Assembly (NCBI GenBank): GCA_918807975.1 | Contig: OU964921.1 | Location: 39,024,498-39,088,497, forward strand | DNA length: 64,000 nt | Reading direction: 5' to 3' | Origin: Aplidium turbinatum | Lineage: Eukaryota > Chordata > Ascidiacea > Aplousobranchia > Polyclinidae | In this document: positions 37,801-44,700 of the stretch, in pieces | Numbering within the stretch: position 1 is the stretch's first letter | How the letters are laid out: each line of letters opens with the position of its first letter | Notes under the pieces: generated by a model | The model's input: the letters and a program-made list of their open reading frames with translations, nothing else | The model's database searches: none | Told to the model about the DNA's origin: nothing | Made by a program: the position numbers and the translations under genes

Positions 37801-38405
37801 CAAGCAAACGGTTTGAGAAACGCTCAGATGCAGGAAGCAGACAGGAAGAGCGACGAAAGACGATTCAGCTCTACGTTGATGGTGACGGTGAAAGCCCACA
37901 AGGAGACTCCGGTTTTCCTTTTGTAGAATTGAAAAACACTTCTTCTAACCAAAAACTTACTTTGGGTAAGTTAAAGAGGGGATCCTGTGCCTCTAATTCA
38001 AAAGGTGACACCACACCTAGAAGTTCATCTAAATCAAGAAGCCACAGCGGCCAGGAAAGTTCAAGATATAAATTCCATACAGGTGTCAATAGCAGTGTCT
38101 TTGCTAGCTCACCGACTGTTTCCGAAAAGAGTTTTGCAAAGCGACTTCCTTGGGTCACTGTTTTGACGGGTTTGGTTGCTTCCGTTTTCAAACGAAAAAA
38201 CGGTTCAACTGCTCAGCGATTCCAGCCCGATTACGCGCAACACAGTTTTGAAACACAGACTACCGCAGCCACTGCAGCCACGACACTATGTGATAAAACT
38301 GAAAACGAACCATCTGAAACTGAGCATGTTCCTAGCAAAGATCTCAATTCTGAATCTGGCGCTGATGATACCCCAACAAGTGAACATTGCAAAACAATTA
38401 TTTAA
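13803..38405 (+). CDS. Glycoprotein hormone receptor (LGR type A), complete spliced gene
   Basis: The gene encodes a G-protein-coupled receptor of the FSHR/LHCGR/TSHR family. Exons with GT/AG borders: 13803-13895, 14737-14848, 16550-16637, 21103-21180, 24242-24316, 28309-28383, 28910-28987, (29507-29578 optional), 29640-29717, 30388-30459, 30584-30658, 31218-31591, 32642-32756, 32930-33466, 33859-34034, 36449-36635, 37101-37331, 37721-38405. Every junction keeps phase and the sum is 3129 nt (1042 residues). Family marks are the hinge YPYHCCAL (about 323-330), CNPGPDLFSPCE before helix 1, ERW in place of DRY, AKRMAVLVFTDF in helix 6 and NPFLY in helix 7. The family couples cystine-knot glycoprotein hormones (thyrostimulin GPA2/GPB5 in invertebrates) mainly to Gs at the plasma membrane. 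The ligand here is inferred. The protein is longer than vertebrate kin (about 700-760) because of its loop 3 and tail. Confidence 0.95.
14737..14848 (+). CDS. Receptor exon 2: cysteine-rich N-terminal extension
   Basis: The exon begins directly after CGACAG, encodes CANLTESKTLYPELPFTCCC and on to TQDKK, and ends in phase 1 (AAAG|GTAAGC). It supplies four cysteines, three of them consecutive, ahead of the LRR cap. Vertebrate receptors carry a compact Cys cluster in their first exon. Here that cluster seems to be split over exons 2 and 3. Phase agrees on both sides, so I regard the exon as real, though its short length makes it less certain than the LRR exons. Confidence 0.75.
15983..16248 (+). 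repeat. tRNA-derived SINE
   Basis: An A-box-like GACGCAGCAGATGAGG is followed about 50 nt later by a B-box-like TTGTTCGACTCCCGGC, then an unrelated body. It sits in receptor intron 2. A fragment of the same family appears at 46915-46985. The large minus-strand open frame over this stretch is accidental. Confidence 0.6.
16318..16465 (-). mobile_element. LINE 3' end fragment
   Basis: Read on the minus strand, it gives GRPLRIWTNDIEDWSGLNYK and on, the typical end of a Jockey/CR1-like reverse transcriptase frame, then a stop and a (CAT)n-like tail (16318-16330 on the plus strand). It is 5'-truncated to about 150 bp and lies in receptor intron 2. Confidence 0.6.
16550..16637 (+). CDS. Receptor exon 3: LRR N-terminal cap
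   Basis: A strong acceptor (GTTTTTCAG) precedes the exon. The peptide TEYVVFCTEISEIPLISSNP lines up with the vertebrate LRR cap (compare NRVFLCQESKVTEIPSDLP in FSHR). It ends in phase 2 (GAACT|GTAAGC), the phase then used by every LRR exon in this gene. Its cysteine would complete the N-cap disulphides with exon 2. Confidence 0.85.
17668..17746. ncRNA. Perfect short hairpin in receptor intron 3
   Basis: Arms of about 33-36 nt (left TTAAATGATATGAGATGTTC and on, right its complement ending CATATCATTTAA) pair without visible mismatch around a loop of about 10 nt. The size fits a small-RNA precursor, but perfect pairing also fits a recent templated inversion. The flanks repeat CTTTATCAGGACTTA at about 17658 and 17782. 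Confidence 0.5.
18574..18825 (+). repeat. tRNA-derived SINE, second family
   Basis: TGGTACAGCGCCCGAAGAG is followed by CGGTTCGATACCGCTC, a good B-box, then a body and a tail with CATCATCAAAA. It is located in receptor intron 3. The A-box is poor. The body differs from the SINE at 15983. Confidence 0.5.
19855..19915 (-). repeat. tRNA-like SINE head fragment
   Basis: On the minus strand GTTGGTTCGAAACCCACTAC is a good B-box within a tRNA-like half molecule, preceded by GGAGCCGTAACCAGAAAG. A full cloverleaf cannot be formed, so this is treated as a SINE remnant, not a tRNA gene. Confidence 0.35.
20610..20824 (+). repeat. Repeat family A, copy 3
   Basis: It runs from CAGGGGTGTCC to GCAATGGCCCTG and shares GATCTCATTNGTAC, GGCCC and ATCCTC.CAA with the other copies. 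A short internal direct duplication (AAATTATCCTCGCAATGGC twice, about 20780-20818) is visible. No clear target duplication. Confidence 0.6.
21103..30658 (+). CDS. Receptor exons 4-10 (plus 29507 option): one LRR per exon
   Basis: Seven small exons (72-78 nt each: 21103, 24242, 28309, 28910, 29640, 30388, 30584) all start after AG with one base and end with two bases of a codon, so any can be skipped without a frameshift. Each encodes one repeat, for example LSLTNDRSLRRIGPNAFSGL, NLDSISEAAFSKLPHLKGL, LSHNQQLERIQPNAF and LADNSALTTLSPFAF. They map one to one onto exons 2-8 of vertebrate FSHR/TSHR, including the TG.KH.. repeat (exon 28910). The LRR arc is the hormone-binding surface. Introns between them run from 124 bp to 4 kb. 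Confidence 0.92.
21383..21652 (+). repeat. Repeat family A, copy 4, with GGGTGTTCA tandem start
   Basis: A short array of GGGTGTTC-type units (about 21383-21470) runs into a family A copy ending CTCTCAACGGCCCTG at 21652. The start and end words match copies 1-3. It lies in receptor intron 4. Confidence 0.6.
22423..22472. repeat. Perfect 50-bp palindrome (GGTCGAC type)
   Basis: The arms CATTTGGTCGACAGGACG and onward read the same on both strands, centred at 22447/22448 on GGTCGACC. Further GGTCGAC/TTTGGTC units flank it to 22495. It looks like two ends of a GGTCGAC-repeat transposon joined head to head. No gene. Confidence 0.8.
24720..24925 (+). repeat. Decayed hAT-like end
   Basis: GGGTCTTAATCAGGGGTGC resembles hAT termini of the CAGGGGTTCTTAACC type and is followed by a G-rich internal part (to about 24920). 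No matching opposite end or target duplication is visible. Confidence 0.3.
26938..27029 (+). ncRNA. Pre-miRNA-like hairpin in receptor intron 5
   Basis: The 92-nt stretch folds into a stem of about 33 pairs with a few mismatches and wobbles (left AGATTAATTTCTTG and TCTTCCTGTGACTGTAG, right CTA.AGTCACAGGAAGA and CAAGAAATCAATCT) and a loop of about 15-18 nt. Length, mismatches and loop fit an animal microRNA precursor. The mature sequence is not one I recognise. A foldback element is the alternative. Confidence 0.4.
27915..28020 (+). repeat. Decayed copy of the repeat at 8690-8800
   Basis: It shares AAGCTTAAC, AGATGAT, ATCGAAATCGATTTTTAG and TTTATGATT in order with the hammerhead-like repeat at 8701. 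The CUGANGA box is degraded here (CCAAAGA) while the palindromic ATCGAT is kept. Confidence 0.6.
29507..29578 (+). CDS. Possible cassette exon in the LRR region
   Basis: This 72-nt open stretch has an acceptor (TTTAATCAG) and a donor (AAAG|GTATTT) and fits the phase 2/phase 2 rule exactly. It would insert 24 residues (ILTATQFYLNQAFAFYTADI and on) between two repeats that otherwise join into a normal LRR. The peptide fits the LRR consensus poorly. It is either an optional exon or a chance open stretch. Its place among the LRR exons recalls the optional exon 6A of LHCGR, but one exon earlier. Confidence 0.45.
31218..31591 (+). CDS. Receptor exon 11: last LRR and hinge start
   Basis: The exon encodes the last repeat (VYSLPTDGLDQLKELKA), then LPSLQEASLTYPYHCCALNR, the family's hinge signature (YPSHCCAF in vertebrates), followed by a polar, acidic segment ending DIIDITN. 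The two adjacent cysteines normally pair with cysteines just before helix 1. A C (EYDCN) further on may match the other hinge cysteine. The exon ends in phase 1 (AACT|GTAAGC). Confidence 0.9.
31838..32098 (+). repeat. tRNA-derived SINE with TTA-rich tail
   Basis: The head has an A-box-like TGGCTTAGTGCGCCCGCC and a B-box GGTTCGATACC at tRNA spacing. A unique body follows, and the 3' end GCGCTATATAAAAACTAAC with a short ATTATTATA tail is of the kind shared with LINE tails. It lies in receptor intron 11, same strand as the gene. Confidence 0.75.
32642..32756 (+). CDS. Receptor exon 12: tyrosine-rich acidic hinge
   Basis: The exon encodes FEKYESYYDDLPVYHDNGFV and then an acidic/Asn-rich stretch. 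In vertebrate receptors the hinge carries a sulphated tyrosine motif (YD.Y or similar) that docks the hormone. Here four tyrosines lie among acidic residues, so sulphation is likely by analogy. Phase 1 in, phase 2 out, matching both neighbours. Confidence 0.85.
32930..33466 (+). CDS. Receptor exon 13: hinge end and helices 1-3
   Basis: After an acidic stretch the exon carries CYKDKNG, then CNPGPDLFSPCENLMG, helix 1 with GNFFVVFML, and a long first cytoplasmic loop (DRSRAQQRQLSV). Helix 2 follows (NLAIGDFCMGIYI), then the YGVEWQTGGGCNFFGF block and helix 3 ending LSVISLERW. The WQTG.GC cysteine pairs with extracellular loop 2 in this family. ERW replaces the rhodopsin-class DRY, as is normal for glycoprotein hormone receptors. 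Confidence 0.95.
33859..36635 (+). CDS. Receptor exons 14-15: helices 4 and 5
   Basis: Exon 33859-34034 continues the ERW codon with YAIRYAIQLDKRLTLKGGRI, helix 4 and LFGINSYQKTAICLPMDVEN (extracellular loop 2). It ends in phase 1 (TCCG|GTGAGA). Exon 36449-36635 supplies GKAYVALLLSLDIVAF, helix 5 and the first half of loop 3, ending with a basic cluster KPKRKRR. The 2.4-kb intron between them holds the nested transposons. Open reading continues past the exon 14 donor for about 160 nt, but that stretch has no family match. Confidence 0.93.
34700..36175. mobile_element. Second hAT-type element nested in the first
   Basis: The inverted ends CAGGGGCGCCGGAA and TTCCGGCGCCCCTG are flanked by a perfect 8-bp duplication CCCGTTAC (34692-34699 and 36176-36183). 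It is 1476 bp long with a GC-rich right end. I see no intact transposase. It is itself interrupted by a Penelope-derived unit at 35419-35545. Confidence 0.92.
35419..35545 (-). mobile_element. 127-bp solo Penelope terminal unit with hammerhead-like core
   Basis: From GCTAAAACCTCAATTGCTAA to AAGTAATGTTTTA the unit matches the end of the full Penelope-like element (57398-57525) closely. It is flanked by a 12-bp duplication ATCATTGAAATA (35407-35418 and 35546-35557). It keeps the CTGACGA box (complement at 35499-35505), helix GCACT/AGTGC and GAAA on the minus strand. It thus stands alone as a tiny retro-inserted unit, comparable to a solo terminal repeat or a retrozyme. Confidence 0.8.
37101..37331 (+). 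CDS. Receptor exon 16: loop 3 end, helices 6 and 7
   Basis: After a T-rich acceptor (TTTTTTGCAG) the exon gives DGCFGVLDNRTADARVAKRM, helix 6 (AVLVFTDFACFFPICFF), a short loop and helix 7 ending YPFNACCNPFLYAFLTQ. Loop 3 totals roughly 55 residues, about twice the vertebrate length. It contains KPKRKRR, a possible basic contact for G protein or kinase substrate site (inference). Confidence 0.95.
37721..38405 (+). CDS. Receptor exon 17: long cytoplasmic tail
   Basis: The acceptor is TTTTTTTCAG. The exon begins SFRNDVEAFVKSCKRYCW, matching NFRRDFFILLSKCGCY of FSHR, with two cysteines suited to palmitoylation. About 200 further residues are rich in Ser, Thr and Lys (SSSKSRSHSG, TAATAATT). The end CKTII is a type 1 PDZ-binding form (Thr at -2, Ile at 0). 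Vertebrate tails are nearer 60-90 residues. Stop TAA at 38403-38405. AATAAA words at 39545 and 39677 are candidate poly(A) signals. Confidence 0.92.
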
Positions 38406-38901
38406 TTAGAAGCTTTTCTTGCTGTGACCTTGCAATTTTCAAGAGTTCAGTCTACGTCACGAATCACGCCAGTTGACGTCGCAAACAATGTTTCACAGCG
38501 ACAGCGTACTAGAAAACTTTCTTTTGGTTTGTTTATCGTCGTGCTTGCGCTCAAGTACGTGGGTGTGGCCACTGGCCAGGCGCTTCTATTTATGCTTTTT
38601 GTTGTCGTGATTCGTGTGCATAATGTTGAAACTGCTTCAATAGATATTATTGCTGTATAAGGTGCTACTGCATTTGCAATGAATGAAAAGCAAAGGTAAA
38701 ATAATTTGCATCAAAAAATTCTGGTTCATTCAATGGTATACAGAACATTGTTCAATTTTTAATTTAATGCTGATTTTCAGCTGTTGTAGTACTCTAATGA
38801 TGTAAATGAAAGTACATGAATTGAAAACACATAGTAAGCATTTATCTTGAATGAAATCGTAGTTTAAAGATTGTTTTCAAAGCACTTTTTTAACTGAGAA
38901 G
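38406..38901 (+). other. Receptor 3' untranslated region (likely)
   Basis: No coding exon of known kind is visible between the stop codon and the small hAT element. A short open frame (to 38660) has a hydrophobic stretch but no family match. AATAAA words first occur well downstream (39545, 39677). Confidence 0.4.
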
Positions 38902-39073
38902 CAGTGGTGGATCCAAGAAGGGGGAGGGCAAATGGGGGCGATCACCACCCCTATAATACAGAAAAGTAACTTTATTCTTAGTGTATTTTCAAGATCGGGT
39001 TAATGAAGACCTACAGATCATTGTGTTTTCTTGAAATCGCCCCCTCTAAGGCTACTTGCTGGATCCATCCCTG
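38902..39073. mobile_element. 172-bp hAT-type miniature element
   Basis: The ends CAGTGGTGGATCCA and TGGATCCATCCCTG are flanked by CTGAGAAG (38894-38901) and CCGAGAAG (39074-39081), a 7/8 target duplication. It is non-coding. An older copy is at 2247-2395. Confidence 0.85.
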
Positions 39074-39081
39074 CCGAGAAG

Positions 39082-40030
39082 TTGCAATACTTTCTCATAT
39101 GCAAGTAGACTTGCTGCTTGCTAGCTTGTTCATCGAGTGGACGGTTTCTAGAGGCCAGATCTTTGCCAACTTGCCATTTTTGCAACGGGTCTTGTTTAAT
39201 CAATGAAACAGGCTAAAGTATTGACATGCGCATAGAGGTTTTTATTTATGGCAGCAAGGTAATCTTTCTTTTGTTGAATACAGAGACGCTGTATTTTGTT
39301 TTCAAATTTTTATTATTATTATTTAATCTGCTGCTTTGCTTCAAGCGAATGTGCTGTTTTTACATATTATCGTTTTATTTTTATTTGACTGGCACTGCCA
39401 ATCTTCTATCAGGTGTCGATATGTTCTTTACAACGTCAGTTTCTTGCAAATTGTGAAAATTGTAAATTTCCTAAGATGTACGGTGGTGGGCAAAATATTT
39501 TGAAGTGGCAAACTGTTGGGTGACTTACTATAAGAGAACTGTTAAATAAACACTTCATACAATCGTGCGTACATCAACGCCTGTGGACATAGATTACATG
39601 TGAGAAGAGACTGATTTGCTGTGTGGAATGCAGATCCGAAATGTCTTTCTGTGTTTTACAAAACTTTTAAAAATGAAATAAAACATAATAATAATTTTTA
39701 TTGCAGATAGTCTTCAACGTGGGGCAATTTCCATATAAGTCTTTACTTGAATGTCACTTTGTCATGTGGTGGTTTGGCTTTAGCAACAACGTCTTTTAAA
39801 ACAGTCTAAATCCACCTGCGTATGCGTAGACATTTAAGCGCAGTATTCATTTCGGATATTATAGGTGTGGTAGCTCATACGTGAGTTGGTTAATAAATTG
39901 TTGTGTCATGCAAATATGATGTGTCACTGATTTTCTGCGGTAAAAAAGCGTTGATTAATTGAAAATGTTGTAGCATCAAATTTATAGCAGTAAAATAATA
40001 TATTGAGGTAATCCATCAATAGAATTACCC
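39082..40030. other. Gene-free stretch with candidate poly(A) signals
   Basis: AATAAA occurs at 39545-39550 and 39677-39682, either of which may end the receptor transcript. I see no coding or RNA gene otherwise. Confidence 0.4.
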
Positions 40031-40033
40031 TAA

Positions 40034-40865
40034 AGGTGCGTCTACACGACGACTGTTTTCTTGCTTAAGCTAGCCAAACTTCTTGTTTCTTTAAGTTAAT
40101 CGCAGTTTGTGCCGCTTACTTTTAAGAAAATGGGCGAGTAAGCGAGCCGTCGAGAAAAAATACGCTCCAGAGCGAAAAACTGGGCGCTTAAGTGAGTTCT
40201 CTTGCTTAGAAATGTTTTTTCCCGCCAAAATCTCAGGTCTCCTCTCAGCTCAGTATCCAGACAGGGCAGGGCGGTATCGTTAAAGGATTTCGTTAAGTTT
40301 TGATCCCAACCCGTTCTTATTAATGTTGCGGGCTGAACTGGCGGTGACCGTACTCGAAATAGCCCATAGATAGCACAATATTTTCCAATTTCAAATCCAA
40401 AACAGGATCTCAGCAGAAAACCATTGCCATTGTACACTGGGTAATAAAAATAGCGGAGGAATGATTACCAGTCACCCACGCTGACACGAAATTCTGTTTC
40501 CAACATTTCAATCTCACTGAGGTGTCTGAATGCTTCAATAAGCAGTAAATTGCGGGTTTGCATCCTTCGCTTTTTGCAGCATTTTTTACACAACTTCTGG
40601 GAAGCCATGACTGAAAGACTGCAACAACTTCAAATGGTTAAAGAACAGTCAGTTGCTTAGTCTACTCTGCTGTACTTTAGCGCGAACTGCTATGCTTTGG
40701 CGCGAACTTTTTAAAACGTGACGTCATTGGGGATTAGATACTCACGTGACCGCGATTCAAGCGAGCAAAATCTTCGTCGAGGTTGCCAGTGTAGACGAAA
40801 CGAGCTTAATCACTAGCTTAAGCAAGAATTTCTAAGCAAGAACACTTTCTCGTGTAGACGCACCT
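40034..40865. mobile_element. Harbinger-like element with TAA duplication
   Basis: The inverted ends AGGTGCGTCTACACGA and TCGTGTAGACGCACCT are flanked by TAA on both sides (40031-40033, 40866-40868). A 3-bp TWA duplication is a mark of PIF/Harbinger. Sub-terminal GCTTAAGC words recur near both ends. On the minus strand, frames starting at about 40608 (MASQKLCKKCCKKRR) and 40437 look like remnants of an element protein, but no DDE domain is visible. Confidence 0.75.
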
Positions 40866-41221
40866 TAACAGTGAGAAAACCCCCATGAAACACCCTACAA
40901 AGCTGAGTTCTGATTGTTTTCCGCATTTTTGAACGCTTTTAAACCTAACGCAAACAAGTAATCGGATTACCAATTTGAACCTCCATTTTGAATCTGAAGT
41001 GTATTTTCCAGTTAATTTGTGTCATCCATAAACTCAGCTGCGCAAAATACGTCAAGAAATGAGTCCTTTTCATATTTAAATTCAGACCCAGGCCACGATT
41101 CAGACCTAAAGCTAATAAAGGCACTTATTGCAACACCAAATTAATGGTAGAATTGCAGTTTATTTTTCTCAACTTTGCAATCGACGAAAGCTCAATTTAG
41201 TTTAATTTTGTTTCTGATCAT

Positions 41222-41409
41222 GTGATAAGATGTGATGATTATGTGATAAGATGTAATGATTATGTGATAAGATGTGATGATTATGTGATAAGATGTGATG
41301 ATTATGTGATAAGATGTGATGATTATGTGATAAGATGTGATGATTATGTGATAAGATGTGATGATTATGTGATAAGATGTGATGATTATGTGATAAGATG
41401 TAATGATCG
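41222..41409. repeat. 21-bp tandem repeat, nine units
   Basis: The unit GTGATAAGATGTGATGATTA(T) starts at 41222, 41243, 41264, 41285, 41306, 41327, 41348, 41369 and 41390. Only single G/A changes distinguish units 2 and 9. Because 21 is divisible by three, both strands stay open across the array, which makes two spurious repetitive peptides. There are no spacers, so it is a minisatellite and not CRISPR. Confidence 0.95.
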
Positions 41410-41798
41410 CAGGTTAAAATGGATAAAAACGTGGTCACTTGAATAAAATGTGGTAGCGTTGCAGAAACGGTAGAACGTGAACGTAAAAGAGTGTGCTCTC
41501 AACTAAAGCAAGATAGCAATCACTCAGTTACGTCAGTAGCAATCACCCAACGCTAAGCTAAGTGCGCAGCAGTAGAAGAATACGAAGAATGATCATTGAC
41601 TCAGAAGTGAGCATGGTCAGTTGCGTAGCCTACCTCAAGTTTGTGGCAAGTTTGTAAAGCAACCCTGAAGTAGACACGCTGGTCAGAGTTTTGATGCAAA
41701 TCTAATTTTTTCGTCTCAATTATTTGCGAAATGCCTCCAGCCGTTACAAGCATTTTCCGAAAAAGAATAGTTTTCACAGTCAGTTATGATCTTGACGA

Positions 41799-44700
41799 TG
41801 TAATATATTGATCAAGACGGATACACAGGTTTACAATACGTCCTCACAACACGAGTCTCTCAACATAATGCCGATTCGATGTTCTGCGCATGTCTCGTTT
41901 AGAACAGGGTTTCCACGTTAACAATTAAGATTCCAATATATCACATCCCCCGATTTAGCATACAAAAAAGCATACACAGAAGCATACACAAAACAAGAAT
42001 GAAATTCAATGAATGAATACACAAGAATGAAACAATAAATTTAACATGCGGTTTGTCTTGCAAGTAGTTGTAAGCCTATACAACAGGGTTGTACACAAAG
42101 TTAATGTTAAAGCATAACTATGTCATGATATAATCAGCAAGTCTCCTTGGAGGTCTCGACAACCTGGTTGATCTCCGAATATGTGTCGGTTGGGCATCAA
42201 TAGTTTCAAAAGAAGACAAATGCCGGGTCGTGCTCTCATTGTCAACAACAGGCGTGTGTGTGTAGTGATGATTATTAGTGCATTCTTTTGAAAAGAATCG
42301 CTTCCTAAGATGAATTCTGTTGCGACGAATGATCATGCCCGATTCTAATTTAATCAAATACCTCCGTGCTCTGTAATAACATTCAAGGACAATGCCATAC
42401 CTGTCCCATCTTTTAGTTATGTTGTTCTGTATGCACACCGGATCCCCAACCTTTAGAGGCTTCAAGCTCTTGACACTTTTATTGTAATAATGTTCCAGTT
42501 TTTCTTTACGCTGTGCAGCTTCACGATCTACTCTTAGTTTTTCATCATGCCAGCTGCGTTTGAGGGCACTTTTGTGACATGGGATAAGATCTTGTATGGG
42601 GTGGTTGTACAGCATCATGGCTGGTGATAAGCCAGTAGATTTATGGGGAGTGTTCTTCCATTGTAGTAAGCCTTTGATCCAATCTTCATTTGTTTTCAAG
42701 GGTTGGCCTTTTCCTTTCCAACATTTCCGGAGTAAACTTTTGGCCCACTTTACAGCGGATTCGGCTATTGAGTTCCCTTGGGGGTATCTAGGTGATGAGG
42801 GTGACCACTTTACTCCCCATCGTAAGAGAAAGTCTTTCATTTCGGCTGACCCAAATGGAGGTCCACCGTCACTCCACAAGTAATCACAGACTGATGTATT
42901 GATGAACCACTCTCTTAGATAACCAATACAGGAAGGCGCATCAGGATGAGCCACTGGCCCTTTGACATCAAAATGTCCTGAGTACCAATCAACAATTACT
43001 AAAAATTTGTCCCCATTGAGGTCAAACCAGTCTGTTGAAATAAATTCGAATGGGTGACATGGAGTTGGAAGATGTTTGATCGGCTCTTTTGCTTGGCTCG
43101 GACGGTCATTTTCACACTTCTTGCAACTTCTGCAAGAGTTTTCTATGTCATTATCAATGTTAGGCCAATACACGACTAGTCTTGCTCTTGCTTTTGAACC
43201 TTCGATGCCACGGTGGCCAGCGTGAAGTTCACACAAAACATTTTTCCGTAAAGTTTTGGGAATGAGCAGTCTTGTACCTTTCAAGATGAAATCATCATCA
43301 CTGATGGTTAGGTCATCACGAACATTCCAGTAAGCATGCAGCATTTCATGTAACATGTGTTTATGCTGTGGGAAACCTTGTAAGACTTGGCTCTTTAATA
43401 ACTGGTACTCAATGTCATTTTCTGCTTCTGACCGTATTTGTTCCAGTCTGAAAGAACAATTGGCATCTTCACCTTTAGCTGTTCGAAGAATATTTACACT
43501 GAAGAGCTGTAATTGTTGGTCGGCTTTGTCGCTCTCATCGGGTGGGTCAACAGGATGCCTAGAAAATGCATCAGCAGCTTTGTTATGAGATCCTGGAATG
43601 TACTCTACTATGAAGTTATAGTCCATTAATTTGATCAGACATCTTAAAATTCTTGAGTTGTCCACTTCATCAAGTCTACGTTTGTTACAGATAGTAACAA
43701 GAGGGCGATGATCAGTAAAAACTTTGAATTTACAACCGGCAAGAAAATTTCTGCATTTTTTTGTGGCATACACGATTGCTTGTAATTCAATCTCAATAGG
43801 TGCATAACGAGTTTCAGCATCTAGAAGGGTCCTTGAGCCGGTTTGAATTGTTTTCCATGTGTTGTCAGGTTGTAATTGTTTTAAAAAAAATCCCAGACCA
43901 TTTTTTAAACTTGCATCAGTAAAGAGTTGCAATGGTGCACCTGGACGGTAATAGGCCAACACATTTTCACTTGTTAGAAGATTTTTTGCATCTAGGAATG
44001 CTTGAACCTGAAACTCATCCATGCTGAATGGTTCATTTGACTTTTTGAGCAAAGGACGTAGAGGTTGCAATGCTTTTGCCAAGTCTTTATTAAATGGTGC
44101 CAATTGATTTGCCATGCCTTGAAATGACTGAAGATCAGTCAGGCATTGTGGCTGTTTGAACTCCTTGATGGCATTCAGTATCTTATCTTGAATTTTATAC
44201 CCATGTTGATTAAGCACTACCCCAGCAAATGTAAGTTGATTTTCCGAAAAATTAAACTTATTGCGATGTAGACGAATGCCATTTTCCCTACACTTATGCA
44301 GGAACGATTTTACTAGTTGCAAGTGATGATCAATATCATTTGACGAGTAGATTACAACATCATCAACAACTTTTTTCACATTAGACAACCCATCAAGTGC
44401 TTCTGACATTCTACGATTATAATGCTCACTGATGGAATTTATGCCAAAGGGAGCTCTTTCATAACGAAAACGTCCAAATGGTGTAATAAAAGTTGTAAGT
44501 GATTTACTTTCTTCAGCCAGTTCAATTTGGTGATAACCCTTCCATGCATCAAAAGTAGTGAATAATTTAGCATCATTGGCATTAATGGCCTGAACAGTCT
44601 CTAGAACACAAGGTGAGCTATAATGCTCGCGTAAACAGTACTTATTCAAATGACGAAAATCAACACAAAGACGCACTTTACCTTTGAAATTGCCATTACT

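Noticed and set aside
41222-41409. Regular repeats resembling a CRISPR array
   Set aside because: The units are directly adjacent with no unique spacers, and the context is animal DNA.
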